Positions 16,217 to 24,729 of a stretch of DNA of 26,668 nt are shown here, in pieces. Both the position numbers and the translations under genes were made by a program. The notes under the pieces are model-generated. The model saw only the letters and a list, made by a program, of their open reading frames with translations, was not told where the DNA came from and did no database searches. How positions within the stretch are numbered: the stretch's first letter is position 1; each line of letters opens with the position of its first letter. The stretch is from contig CAZANP010000022.1 of the NCBI GenBank assembly GCA_964486555.1, forward strand, positions 1 to 26,668, given 5' to 3'. The stretch is from 4484-232 sp964486555 (lineage in GTDB: Bacteria; Thermotogota; Thermotogae; Thermotogales; Thermotogaceae).

Positions 16217-17039
16217 CTTCTTTCCCTCCCAACACTTTCAATTTTTTGACGACATTCTGGACAATGTGCAAAGGAGTTGATGTTCCACTTATGACCCCCA
16301 CACACTCCACCTCTGGGATTCTCTCAATATCCTCCGGTTTCTCGATCCAAACGGCGTTACCCTTGCTGGCGGCTATTTGAAAGAGCTTCCCCGTGTTTGA
16401 GCTGTGTTTTCCTCCCACAACAAAAACGATATCACAAGTTCGGGACATCTCCTTCGCTATTCTTTCTCTCTTCAACGTGACATCACATATCGTGTTGAAA
16501 ATCTCTACCCTTGCGAAATCACTCATTTTGATCTCCTCTGCCACGAACTCCTTGAAAGATTCCAAGGAAGCGGTCGTTTGCGCCATGAAGTACATGATCT
16601 CTTCTTTTAAAGGAGTTGGAGAGAGTGTTATCAAAGCATGAGGAACATATCCAGAGAGTGCTTTCATCTCCGGATGATCCTTCTTCCCGAAGACGACCAC
16701 TTTCCCTTCTTCCGAGGCATCTTTTGCTTTTTTGAAAAGAGCTTTAACGATTGGGCACGTGAGATCCACTACCTCTTTGAAATGTTTTTTATAGTGATTG
16801 ATTTTAATAGGGGGAAGCCCATGGGCTCTAACAACGAAAATGGAATTTTTTGAATCCTCAGGTATATCATTTATCTTCTTCAACCCAAGTTCTTCCAGTT
16901 CTTTCATAACCAGCGGATTGTGTACTATATCACCATCTGTATATACCTTCTCCCCTTTCAAAAGAAGCTCTTTAACACGTTCAACTGCTTTCTTCACTCC
17001 AAAACAAAAACCAACATCCTCAGCGACGACGATTCTCAC
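16209..17039 (-). CDS. ispH: 4-hydroxy-3-methylbut-2-enyl diphosphate reductase IspH (LytB)
   Basis: This is an iron-sulfur enzyme of the last step of the MEP isoprenoid pathway, making IPP and DMAPP from HMBPP. It has 276 residues, slightly shorter than the E. coli enzyme. The three cluster-binding cysteines are C12 (GFCFGVKKAV), C95 (DLTCPIVKA) and C185 (TICDVTLKR). Substrate-binding motifs DIVHNP (around H40), RAHG (H73), DHPE (H122) and HSSNT (212-216) are intact. The start is GTG at 17039, overlapping the cmk stop in a GTGA. It is followed by an overlapping rpsA. Confidence 0.96.
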   Translation of the reverse strand: MRIVVAEDVGFCFGVKKAVERVKELLLKGEKVYTDGDIVHNPLVMKELEELGLKKINDIPEDSKNSIFVVRAHGLPPIKINHYKKHFKEVVDLTCPIVKALFKKAKDASEEGKVVVFGKKDHPEMKALSGYVPHALITLSPTPLKEEIMYFMAQTTASLESFKEFVAEEIKMSDFARVEIFNTICDVTLKRERIAKEMSRTCDIVFVVGGKHSSNTGKLFQIAASKGNAVWIEKPEDIERIPEVECVGVISGTSTPLHIVQNVVKKLKVLGGKEDE

Positions 17040-17707
17040 GAAACTTTCCTCCCAAGTTTCTCCAATATCATATTCTCTATTCGTGACACAACTTCTTCTA
17101 TCGTGAGATTCGTCGTGTCGATTTCAATGGCGTCTTCGGCTCGTCTGAGAGGAGCTGTCTCTCTCTCCGAATCCTGCGTGTCTCTCTTCCTAACCTCTTC
17201 TTCTATCTCCTCTCTGGTTACATTCATACCCTTCTCTTTCAGCTCCTTCATCCTTCTTCTTACCCTCTCTTCAAAAGATGCCGTCAAGAAGATCTTAAGA
17301 TGAGCGTTTGGAAGAACAACCGTTCCGATGTCTCTTCCATCGACTATTATCTTTCTTCCCCTGCAGATTCTTCTTTGCATTTCTGTTAGATACCTTCGAA
17401 CCACAGGTAATTTAGCAAAATTTGAAGCTAGAATACCAGCTTGAGGAGTTCTTATGAATTTTTCGACGTCCTCTCCATTCAGATAGATTCTTCCATCCCT
17501 GTACTCCAATCTCACCTTTCCCAATGCTTTTTCTATCTCATTCACATCATCTGGTTTCAAATTTAAAGAATTCAGGTAAACCCCTATGGCTCTATACATA
17601 GCACCTGTATCAAGGTAATCGAATCCAAGTTTTTTAGATAAGAGTTTAGACACAGTGGTTTTACCGGATCCAGCGGGTCCGTCTATGGCAACATGGAACT
17701 CTTCCAT
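17036..17707 (-). CDS. cmk: Cytidylate kinase Cmk
   Basis: This enzyme phosphorylates CMP and dCMP to the diphosphates in pyrimidine nucleotide salvage. It has 223 residues, the usual length. The P-loop GPAGSGKT (10-17) is at the N terminus; DTGAMYRA binds the nucleotide, and DGRDIGTVV and the RRMKELKEKG/RDTQDSERETAPL region form the NMP-binding and lid parts. ATG 17707 is chosen because GGAGGAGG (17714-17721) lies six bases upstream; a TTG at 17734 would overlap the preceding gene by 26 bases and lacks support. It starts one base after the STAS gene stop and ends in a GTGA overlap with ispH. Confidence 0.96.
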   Translation of the reverse strand: MEEFHVAIDGPAGSGKTTVSKLLSKKLGFDYLDTGAMYRAIGVYLNSLNLKPDDVNEIEKALGKVRLEYRDGRIYLNGEDVEKFIRTPQAGILASNFAKLPVVRRYLTEMQRRICRGRKIIVDGRDIGTVVLPNAHLKIFLTASFEERVRRRMKELKEKGMNVTREEIEEEVRKRDTQDSERETAPLRRAEDAIEIDTTNLTIEEVVSRIENMILEKLGRKVS

Positions 17708-17708
17708 A

Positions 17709-18041
17709 TCAAACCTCCTCCAGAGTGTCAACAATCTTGAAAACCCTATCGAGCCTGGTCATCTCAAAGATCCTTTTAACGTTGGGTTTTAAAGAAGCCA
17801 GAACGAATTCTTTGCCTTTAGTTCTCACATCCTTCAAAAGAGCGACCAAACTCCCCAGCCCCGCGCTGTCTATGTAGGCAACGTTGGACATATCGAGCAC
17901 AACTGTATCGGCATCCACCGATTCCAACTTTTCCCTGATGGTTTTTTTGAAATCACCCGAATGGTACGCATCGATATCTCCGCTAACACTGACGATGAGC
18001 TTCCCTTCTTCCTGCGTGAAATTGATTTTCATATCATTCAT
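17709..18041 (-). CDS. STAS-domain anti-sigma factor antagonist
   Basis: This 110-residue single STAS domain is of the SpoIIAA/RsbV type. Such proteins bind and neutralise an anti-sigma kinase when unphosphorylated. The phosphorylation site lies in YIDSAGLGSLV, with Ser59 as the likely acceptor, the same position I recall in T. maritima TM1442. DIDAYHSGDFK near residues 22-32 is the other conserved part. The ATG at 18041 has AGGAGGTG seven bases upstream; the upstream in-frame TTG at 18062 overlaps aspS more. It overlaps the aspS stop by eight bases. No anti-sigma kinase or sigma factor is nearby, so its partner must be elsewhere. Confidence 0.93.
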   Translation of the reverse strand: MNDMKINFTQEEGKLIVSVSGDIDAYHSGDFKKTIREKLESVDADTVVLDMSNVAYIDSAGLGSLVALLKDVRTKGKEFVLASLKPNVKRIFEMTRLDRVFKIVDTLEEV

Positions 18042-19800
18042 CGTTCGGCACCTCCTCAACAAGCTTTATTTTAAGCTCCTTCAACTGTGTATCCCTGACC
18101 TCCGATGGAGCACCCGTCATCAAGCAAACCCCACTCCCTGTTTTTGGGAAAGCTATAACATCCCTTATGGATTCCTCTCCCGCCAATATCGCAACGAATC
18201 TGTCCAATCCAAGAGCTATTCCTCCATGAGGCGGTGCACCATATTCGAAAGCTTCCAGGAGAAAACCGAATTTTTCTAAAGCTTCTTCCTTGCTTATTCC
18301 GAGCATTTCGAAGATCTTCTCTTGGATTCTCCTGTTGTGTATCCTTATACTTCCTCCACCCAACTCGTATCCATTAACGACGATATCGTAAGATAACGCT
18401 CTGATCTTCTCTGGTTCATCTTTGTATCTCTCGATATCCTCCAGGACTGGCATTGTGAACGGATGGTGCCTTGCCACGAATCTTTTTTCCTCATCGCTCC
18501 ATTCGAAGAATGGGAAGTCCACTATCCAAAGTATATCAAATCCTTGTGCCTTTTCAGGGAAGTGTTCTTTCCCTATTTTCAATCTGAGATTCCCCAGACC
18601 TTCGTTCAAAGGATCTCTATCTTCACCGAACGAAAACAGAAGAACATCCCCTTCATTCATTTTAAGACCTTCTGCAATTTTTTCAAATATACCCCCAAGA
18701 TGCTTCTTCATGGGAGACGTCACACCATTTTCCAATTTGAACCACATGATACCCCCCAAACCGAATTTTTTCACAAATTCACCGAACTCCTCTCCAACTC
18801 TTCTACTCATCTTCCTTGCAAAGTTTTCGACCACGAATCCTTTAACAACTCCTCCTCTATCCAACGTTCTCTTTATCAGGGAGAAATCTGTTCCCTTGAA
18901 GTAATCTGTTAAATCCTGAAGCTCCATACCGTATCTTCGATCTGGCTTATCGGAACCGAATCTTTCCATAGCTTCCTCGTAAGTCAATCTGTCGAAGGGA
19001 ACCTCCACATCTACGTTCAGAACTTTTTCAAAAACTTCTTTGATCATCCCTTCAACAAGATTCAAAACATCCTCCCTCTCGACGAAGGACATCTCTATAT
19101 CTATCTGTGTGAATTCTGGCTGTCTATCCGCTCTCAAATCTTCATCTCTGAAACATCTTGCAATTTGGTAGTACTTATCGAATCCAGAGACCATGAGTAT
19201 CTGCTTGAAGAGCTGAGGAGACTGAGGAAGTGCATAAAACCTTCCTGGCTTCAATCTGGATGGGACAAGGAAATCCCTCGCCCCTTCCGGGGTACTCTTT
19301 GTCAGATTAGGTGTCTCAATTTCCACGAAACCTTGGTTGTCAAGATAATTCCTGACAGTTTTCACAATTTCATGCCTTAGCAGGATATTCCTTTTCATTC
19401 TCTCTCTCCTCAAATCTATGTACCTGTATCTCAGTCTTAACTCTTCGTTGGAAGGGGATTCATCGGGATAGAATGGGAGGTCCTTCGCTTCCGAAAGGAT
19501 CTCAATTCTACTCACTTCCACTTCTATCTCGCCCGTTGGAAGGGAAGGATTCACAGCATCTTTTGGTCTCTCTCTCACGGTTCCTTCGACTAACACCACG
19601 TATTCCCTCTTCAACCCTTCAACAGTTTCATAGTAAGGGGAATCCGGTGACACAACCACTTGGGTCTGGCCGTATCTGTCCCTCAGAACGACGAACTTTA
19701 TACCCCCAAGATCCCTTATCCTGTGAACCCATCCACACAGCTTTACTTTTTTCCCCACGTCAGCTTTTCTTAACTCCCCACACGTGTGAGTCCTTAACAA
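18034..19800 (-). CDS. aspS: Aspartyl-tRNA synthetase
   Basis: This class II synthetase charges tRNA-Asp. The 588-residue length is that of the bacterial type, with an N-terminal OB-fold anticodon-binding domain (to about residue 100), the catalytic core and an inserted GAD domain (about residues 280-410). Motif 2 FRDEDLRADRQPEFTQ begins at residue 217. Motif 3 has GLGLDRF with Arg534. The TKSTPEGARDF flipping loop is intact near residue 167. The start is TTG at 19800, with AGGAGGTGA five bases upstream and MLRTHTCGEL matching the usual N terminus; a longer in-frame start at 19836 is less likely. It is the first gene of the long minus-strand operon. I found no convincing promoter boxes for it in the divergent gap. 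Confidence 0.97.
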   Translation of the reverse strand: MLRTHTCGELRKADVGKKVKLCGWVHRIRDLGGIKFVVLRDRYGQTQVVVSPDSPYYETVEGLKREYVVLVEGTVRERPKDAVNPSLPTGEIEVEVSRIEILSEAKDLPFYPDESPSNEELRLRYRYIDLRRERMKRNILLRHEIVKTVRNYLDNQGFVEIETPNLTKSTPEGARDFLVPSRLKPGRFYALPQSPQLFKQILMVSGFDKYYQIARCFRDEDLRADRQPEFTQIDIEMSFVEREDVLNLVEGMIKEVFEKVLNVDVEVPFDRLTYEEAMERFGSDKPDRRYGMELQDLTDYFKGTDFSLIKRTLDRGGVVKGFVVENFARKMSRRVGEEFGEFVKKFGLGGIMWFKLENGVTSPMKKHLGGIFEKIAEGLKMNEGDVLLFSFGEDRDPLNEGLGNLRLKIGKEHFPEKAQGFDILWIVDFPFFEWSDEEKRFVARHHPFTMPVLEDIERYKDEPEKIRALSYDIVVNGYELGGGSIRIHNRRIQEKIFEMLGISKEEALEKFGFLLEAFEYGAPPHGGIALGLDRFVAILAGEESIRDVIAFPKTGSGVCLMTGAPSEVRDTQLKELKIKLVEEVPNDE

Positions 19801-19913
19801 AAAAATCACCTCCTCATTTGGATATGAATATACCATAGAGTAATAGGTAGGAGGAAGCGTTTTTCATGATACTCGTTTGAGGAAAAGAAAATACTTTTTC
19901 ACTTCAATGGAAA

Positions 19914-19941
19914 GTTTTCATCTCTATCACCGTGATATAAT
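19914..19941 (+). promoter_or_regulatory. Extended -10 promoter of the aspC operon
   Basis: A perfect TATAAT (19936-19941) is preceded by TG one base upstream (19933-19934), the extended -10 pattern, while the -35 region is poor (about TTTTCA at 19915-19920, 15 bases away). Transcription would start near 19948, giving a leader of about 64 bases. The leader contains an imperfect hairpin, TTTTTC (19956-19961) with GAAAAA (19966-19971). The intergenic gap of 211 bases also holds the upstream region of aspS. Confidence 0.65.
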
Positions 19942-20011
19942 CGTTCCGAATCGATTTTTTCAAATGAAAAACGGATCACTTTACATACGTACAATTCGGG
20001 AGGGGATGTGA

Positions 20012-21136
20012 ATGATCTCGAAAAAGATCACGGTGGTCCCACCTTCCAAAACAATGGAAGTGAATTCGAAGGCGAAGGAGATGATCAGAAAAGGGATCGA
20101 TGTTGTGAACCTCACAGCAGGAGAACCAGATTTCAAAACGCCAGAGCCCATATTGGAAGAGGCTAAGAAAGCCATGGATGAAGGTTATACCAAATACACC
20201 GATGCAAGGGGAATAATAGAACTTCGAGAGAAAATAGCGGAGTTTTACGGAAGAAAATACAAGATGAAGATTTCACATGATGAGATCGTCATCACAAACG
20301 GTGCAAAGCAAGGGATATACAACACCCTCTTTTCAATCTTGGATGATGGAGACGAAGTGATAATACTGACACCCGCATGGGTAAGCTACGTTCCACAAGT
20401 GTTACTCTGTGGTGGAAAACCGGTGAAAGTCGAAACCCGTTTTGAAAATGGTTTCATTCCAGACGTTGATGAGATAGAGAAGAATATATCCAGAAAGACC
20501 AAGGCGATCATCCTCAACTCTCCGAACAACCCAACGGGGGCCGTTTATCCTCCCGATGTGCTTCGGGATATATCGAAATTGGCCGATAAGTACGGACTCT
20601 TTGTCCTGAGCGATGAGATATACAGCGAGCTGGTTTATGAAAGTACGTATCATTCCACCTTCGAGTTTTTCAACAGAGATAGGCTGATAGTTGTCAACGG
20701 TTTTTCAAAATCTCATGCCATGACGGGATGGAGAATAGGTTATGTCATTGCACCCAAAAGGATCTCCGAAGCGATAGCCAAGATACAATCTCATACAACA
20801 TCAAACGTTAATTCCATAACCCAGAGAGCTGTCTTAAAGGCGTTTGAAGTGGATATAAGTTACATGAAAGAGGAGTTCAGGAGAAGGAAAGATGTGGTTT
20901 CTGAAGGATTGAAAAGAGCAGGCCTGGATTTTGTGGAACCAAAAGGTGCTTTTTATTTCTTCTTCAGAACGCCCTACGATGACACAATCTTTTGTAATGA
21001 CCTTCTTCTTGAAAAGAAAGTGGCTCTCGTTCCAGGAAGTTCCTTCGAATATCCTGGTTTTGCCAGGTTGTCTTTTGCCACGTCTTTGGATACACTTAAA
21101 GAGGGGATGAGAAGGATATATGAATTCCTCAGGTAG
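20012..21136 (+). CDS. aspC: Aspartate aminotransferase (class I, PLP-dependent)
   Basis: This enzyme interconverts aspartate and oxaloacetate with glutamate and 2-oxoglutarate. It has 374 residues, typical for the subgroup Ib AAT of thermophiles. Visible motifs are LTAGEPDF near residues 34-41, TNGAKQG near 95, NSPNNPTGAVYP near 171-182, and the PLP lysine in FSKSHAMTGWRIGY at Lys233. The C-terminal ARLSFATS carries the substrate-carboxylate Arg. I recall strong similarity to T. maritima TM1255. ATG 20012 follows GGGAGGGG. It is the first gene downstream of a good promoter and diverges from aspS. The ABC gene starts within its last 17 bases. Confidence 0.93.
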   Translation: MISKKITVVPPSKTMEVNSKAKEMIRKGIDVVNLTAGEPDFKTPEPILEEAKKAMDEGYTKYTDARGIIELREKIAEFYGRKYKMKISHDEIVITNGAKQGIYNTLFSILDDGDEVIILTPAWVSYVPQVLLCGGKPVKVETRFENGFIPDVDEIEKNISRKTKAIILNSPNNPTGAVYPPDVLRDISKLADKYGLFVLSDEIYSELVYESTYHSTFEFFNRDRLIVVNGFSKSHAMTGWRIGYVIAPKRISEAIAKIQSHTTSNVNSITQRAVLKAFEVDISYMKEEFRRRKDVVSEGLKRAGLDFVEPKGAFYFFFRTPYDDTIFCNDLLLEKKVALVPGSSFEYPGFARLSFATSLDTLKEGMRRIYEFLR

Positions 21137-22886
21137 AAATGAGTACAAGCTTGTAAAGGGATTCTTCAAAGACAACTGGTTGAATTACGTTTTCGGTGTA
21201 CTGGCTCTCATTGTAGTCGATGTCTTTCAGCTTCTCATACCGGGAGTCATAAGCAACATAGTGGACTCTCTGAACGAGAATTTAGCCACACCTGGATTCG
21301 TTGGGGAAGCCGTCTTGAAGATAGTATTACTTGCCATTGGAATGTTTCTCTTCAGATTCGTCTGGCGTCTATTCATAGTGAGATCTGCGAGAAAATTCGA
21401 GTACGAAACTTTGAACACACTGTTTTCAAAAGTCGTGAGCTTAACCCCAGGTTTCTTCGATAGGATGAAAAGCGGGGATATAATGGCCAGATTCACCAAC
21501 GATCTGAGATCCGTCAGGATGATGATGGGGCCAGCTGTCGTTGTGAGCGTTGATGCGGTCTTCATGACGGGTCTTACAGTGTATTTCATGGGAACCAAAG
21601 TGAATTGGAAGCTAACTGTTATCGCCCTGATCCCACTTCTCTTTCTCATCCCTCTGGCAAGGTACTTTGGAACACACATACACAAAAGATTCGAGAGAGT
21701 TCAAAGTTCTTTCTCGGCTCTATCTGGTTTCACAGAAGAGACGGTATCTGGAACGAGAATAGTGAAGAGTTTTTCGGTGTTTGAAAACATGGATAAGCTC
21801 TTTTCGGAAAAAGCAAAGAGAAACCTTACAGAGAACATAAAGGTTGTGAGAATATGGGGAATATTCGGTCCTATGGTACAGCTTGTGGCATCTTCTGCAT
21901 TCCTTCTATCGCTCTTCATAGGAGGTAGGATGGTCATAAAGGGTTCTATAACGCTCGGTGAATTCATCGCTTTCAACACGTACATAGGAATGCTCATCTG
22001 GCCCATGATGGCCTATGGATGGCTCATGAACATTGTCCAGAGAGGAAAGGCCTCTTTGAAAAGACTGGGCCTTATACTGAACGCAATTCCAGAGGTTGAA
22101 GAACCGAAAAAACCCGTTCATGTTAAGAAGGTTGAAGAGATAGTGATAGAAGATCTCACGTATTCCTATCCCCAGAACGAGAGAGAGGTCCTTAAAGGAA
22201 TAAACATGGTTTTCAGAAAGGGAGAAATGGTTGGAATAGTAGGAACAGTTGGTAGCGGAAAGAGTACAGTTGCAAAACTCATAGCAAAACTTTATCCCGT
22301 TGAAAGAGGAAAGATTTTCATAAACGGGGTGGATATAAACGATATACCCTCCAAAGACGTACGAGACAGGATTGCCTACGTTCCTCAGGATCCCTTCCTC
22401 TTTTCGGATACAATAAAAAACAACTTGATGCTTGGTGGAAACGAGAAAGAAGATGAGGAGATAATAGAAGCATTGAAGCTCTCTGCCGTTTGGGAAGATG
22501 TTCAAAAATTTCCAAAAGGCTTGGAAACGAAAGTTGGAGAAAGAGGTGTGACCTTATCAGGAGGTCAAAAGCAGAGAGTTACCATAGCAAGAGCGTTGCT
22601 GAGAGATGCCGATGTTTTCATATTCGATGATTGTCTATCTTCAGTTGATCCTGAAACGGAGGAAAAGATAATAAGAACCATAAGGGATAAGCTGAAGGAC
22701 AAGCTGTTGATAGTTATAACCCATAGATTGAAAGTTCTCGTTAGAGCCGATAGGATCTATGTACTCGATGACGGAAGACTCGTTGAGAGTGGCTCACATG
22801 AAGAGCTGATGAAAAACAACGGACTCTACAAAAGGATGTTCGAAAGGCAGATGATACTGGAAGAGATTGGGGGTGGTTCCTCTTGA
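21120..22886 (+). CDS. ABC exporter half-transporter with degenerate ATPase site
   Basis: This 588-residue exporter subunit has an N-terminal six-helix membrane domain (about residues 20-310) and a C-terminal nucleotide-binding domain. The NBD has Walker A GTVGSGKST (375-383), Q-loop YVPQDPF, signature LSGGQKQR (from 479), Walker B VFIFDD (499-504), D-loop SSVD and H-loop His535. The residue after the Walker B Asp503 is Asp504, where active exporters have the catalytic Glu. Such a site with an intact signature is typical of the weak half of heterodimeric exporters, such as T. maritima TM287 of the TM287/288 pair (about the same length). No second half is adjacent. It overlaps aspC by 17 bases and the next gene by four (TTGA). 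The substrate is unknown. Confidence 0.9.
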   Translation: MNSSGRNEYKLVKGFFKDNWLNYVFGVLALIVVDVFQLLIPGVISNIVDSLNENLATPGFVGEAVLKIVLLAIGMFLFRFVWRLFIVRSARKFEYETLNTLFSKVVSLTPGFFDRMKSGDIMARFTNDLRSVRMMMGPAVVVSVDAVFMTGLTVYFMGTKVNWKLTVIALIPLLFLIPLARYFGTHIHKRFERVQSSFSALSGFTEETVSGTRIVKSFSVFENMDKLFSEKAKRNLTENIKVVRIWGIFGPMVQLVASSAFLLSLFIGGRMVIKGSITLGEFIAFNTYIGMLIWPMMAYGWLMNIVQRGKASLKRLGLILNAIPEVEEPKKPVHVKKVEEIVIEDLTYSYPQNEREVLKGINMVFRKGEMVGIVGTVGSGKSTVAKLIAKLYPVERGKIFINGVDINDIPSKDVRDRIAYVPQDPFLFSDTIKNNLMLGGNEKEDEEIIEALKLSAVWEDVQKFPKGLETKVGERGVTLSGGQKQRVTIARALLRDADVFIFDDCLSSVDPETEEKIIRTIRDKLKDKLLIVITHRLKVLVRADRIYVLDDGRLVESGSHEELMKNNGLYKRMFERQMILEEIGGGSS

Positions 22887-24715
22887 AGATAGGTGTCGTC
22901 ACCGGGTTGATTCAATCAACACCTTACGAATTCTATGTCAGGTTGTTTTTAAAAGAAAGCAAAGACCCATCTCAAATGGTTCAGATAGAGGATATCGTGA
23001 AGGTTCATTTCAGCTATGGAAGTTATGGAGAACTCGTGTACTACGGGATAGTTTCTGAAATCGTGACGAGATGGGATGGAGAGTTATCAGGAGGGTATGA
23101 AGAGGATGTGGTTTTAAAGGGTATAAAACCTGTGCTCCCTATATACATAGCAAAGGTTCTCACAACCAGAACTATGACAGTTGAAGATGGAGAACTTGTA
23201 GAGGGAGCACCTGAAGTTCCTCCTCCAGCTGGTACCACTGTTGAGCTCGTTGAGGGCGATGAGGTGGATGTGGCCCTCGGTTTCGATGAACTCAGAAAGA
23301 AAGAAACCGCACTACCTGTTGGTGTTTTGAAAAATGGGAAACCAGCATATGTGGATGTGAGATACATCCTGGGGGATAACGGAGCCCATATAAACGTTTC
23401 AGGACAATCTGGAGTTGCTGCAAAGACATCTTACACGACGTTCCTGATAAAGTCCATGATAGATTCTGCGAAAAAAGGTAATAGCCACTTGATGAACCTC
23501 CTCAAGAGGGCTCGTTACATCGTTTTCAACGTAAAAGGAGAAAGCTTGATGTTCATAGACAGATGGAACAAAGAATGGAAGGAGAACGAAGGAGAGAGGA
23601 CGAAGCTGGAATGGGAGAAGATGTACAAAGGTATGGGAATAGATCCCTCTCCTTTCAAGAACGTTTGGTTCTATGCCCCACGGAAAGAGCCAACTTCCAG
23701 AGAACCTCATATAAACAAGAGGATGGATGGAAAGGTGAAGAGTTACGGTTGGGATGTATTCGATATCGTCGATCTCAATCTGCTCGAGCTCATGTTCGAT
23801 CCAGATGAGATGGAAAAGAATCCCAATTTGCAGCTTGCGGTGGGTGCCATACAGGAATTCCTTCAAAACAGACTTGAAGAATTGATCGGGTACTACAAGG
23901 GGATCGATAGAGGGAAAAATATGGTAGAAAAGGCAAGAGAGATGGTCAAGGCGAAAGGAGATGGTTTCGTTAAGAACTTCCTTCCCCTTTCCCTTGGTGA
24001 GCTCATAGATAGTATGAAAGATGATGAGAGTGATTTGAGGAAATTTTTGAAATCTGAAGACGTTCAAAGACAAACCATAGGTCTTGTTATCAGAAGGTTG
24101 AAAAATGCTCAAAAGCAAGGATTTGATTGCCTCTGGGTACAACCAGATATTTTCGATGAAAAACCTTCATACAGTATATCCTGGAACAGACCGGGAGGAG
24201 TAACCGTCATAGATATATCCAAGTTGAAACCGAGAGCACAAGCCTTCGTCGTCGGCGCGATTCTATCTGACGTTATGAGGGAGAAGGAAGAGAAGATGTT
24301 CGAAGATCCGGTCTTCATCTTCCTGGACGAACTCAACAAGTATGCTCCAAGACATGGTGGAGGAGCCCTTGGTTCGATCTTCAGGGATGTGTCAGAGAGA
24401 GGTAGATCCTTCAGAGTGATCTTGATAGGAGCGGAACAAACGGCATCTGAGGTGGATTATAGAGTCATAACACAGGCGGCAACCGTTATAGTCGGTAGAC
24501 AAAAAGGAGCAGAGCTCATGAAACCAGAGTACTTCCACCTCACGGAATCCCAGAGAAGAAAGGCATCCATTTTAAGACAAGGAGAAGTCATAGTGGATCA
24601 ACCCTTTTTGAGAACACCTCTCACTGTCCGGTTCCCACTGCCAGCTTGGTGTACCAGAGAAGATGGTTGGTGGGAGGAAACTAAAGAATCCATTTTGAAA
24701 GATGTGTTCATGTAA
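22883..24715 (+). CDS. HerA-like ATPase with HAS-barrel domain
   Basis: This 610-residue protein resembles HerA/VirB4-type ring ATPases. An N-terminal beta-rich HAS-barrel-like domain (about 1-95) precedes the RecA-like ATPase domain. The P-loop reads GQSGVAAKTS (174-183) instead of the canonical GxTGSGKS, with one extra residue and Ala in place of the second Gly. Walker B is VFIFLDEL with Asp482 and Glu483. The later RVILIGAEQTASEVD is the usual HerA-type sensor segment. A central helical insertion (about residues 215-420) includes many charged residues. The start is TTG at 22883 with GGGGTGG seven bases upstream, overlapping the exporter stop. HerA normally pairs with the NurA nuclease in DNA end processing, but no NurA is nearby. 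Its true role is open. Confidence 0.8.
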   Translation: MKIGVVTGLIQSTPYEFYVRLFLKESKDPSQMVQIEDIVKVHFSYGSYGELVYYGIVSEIVTRWDGELSGGYEEDVVLKGIKPVLPIYIAKVLTTRTMTVEDGELVEGAPEVPPPAGTTVELVEGDEVDVALGFDELRKKETALPVGVLKNGKPAYVDVRYILGDNGAHINVSGQSGVAAKTSYTTFLIKSMIDSAKKGNSHLMNLLKRARYIVFNVKGESLMFIDRWNKEWKENEGERTKLEWEKMYKGMGIDPSPFKNVWFYAPRKEPTSREPHINKRMDGKVKSYGWDVFDIVDLNLLELMFDPDEMEKNPNLQLAVGAIQEFLQNRLEELIGYYKGIDRGKNMVEKAREMVKAKGDGFVKNFLPLSLGELIDSMKDDESDLRKFLKSEDVQRQTIGLVIRRLKNAQKQGFDCLWVQPDIFDEKPSYSISWNRPGGVTVIDISKLKPRAQAFVVGAILSDVMREKEEKMFEDPVFIFLDELNKYAPRHGGGALGSIFRDVSERGRSFRVILIGAEQTASEVDYRVITQAATVIVGRQKGAELMKPEYFHLTESQRRKASILRQGEVIVDQPFLRTPLTVRFPLPAWCTREDGWWEETKESILKDVFM

Positions 24716-24729
24716 CAGGAGGCGTCGGC

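Noticed and set aside
17708..17734. TTG start for cmk at 17734
   Set aside because: It lacks a ribosome binding site and would overlap the STAS gene, while ATG 17707 has a strong one and places the P-loop at the usual distance.
19948..19961. GAATCGATTTTTTC resembling the LacI-type operator
   Set aside because: Only the AATCGATTT core matches and the palindrome is broken. It is likely chance in AT-rich leader sequence.
23399..24142. A 247-codon open frame on the - strand
   Set aside because: It lies wholly inside the HerA-like gene, whose ATPase motifs are intact, and it shows no recognisable domain.
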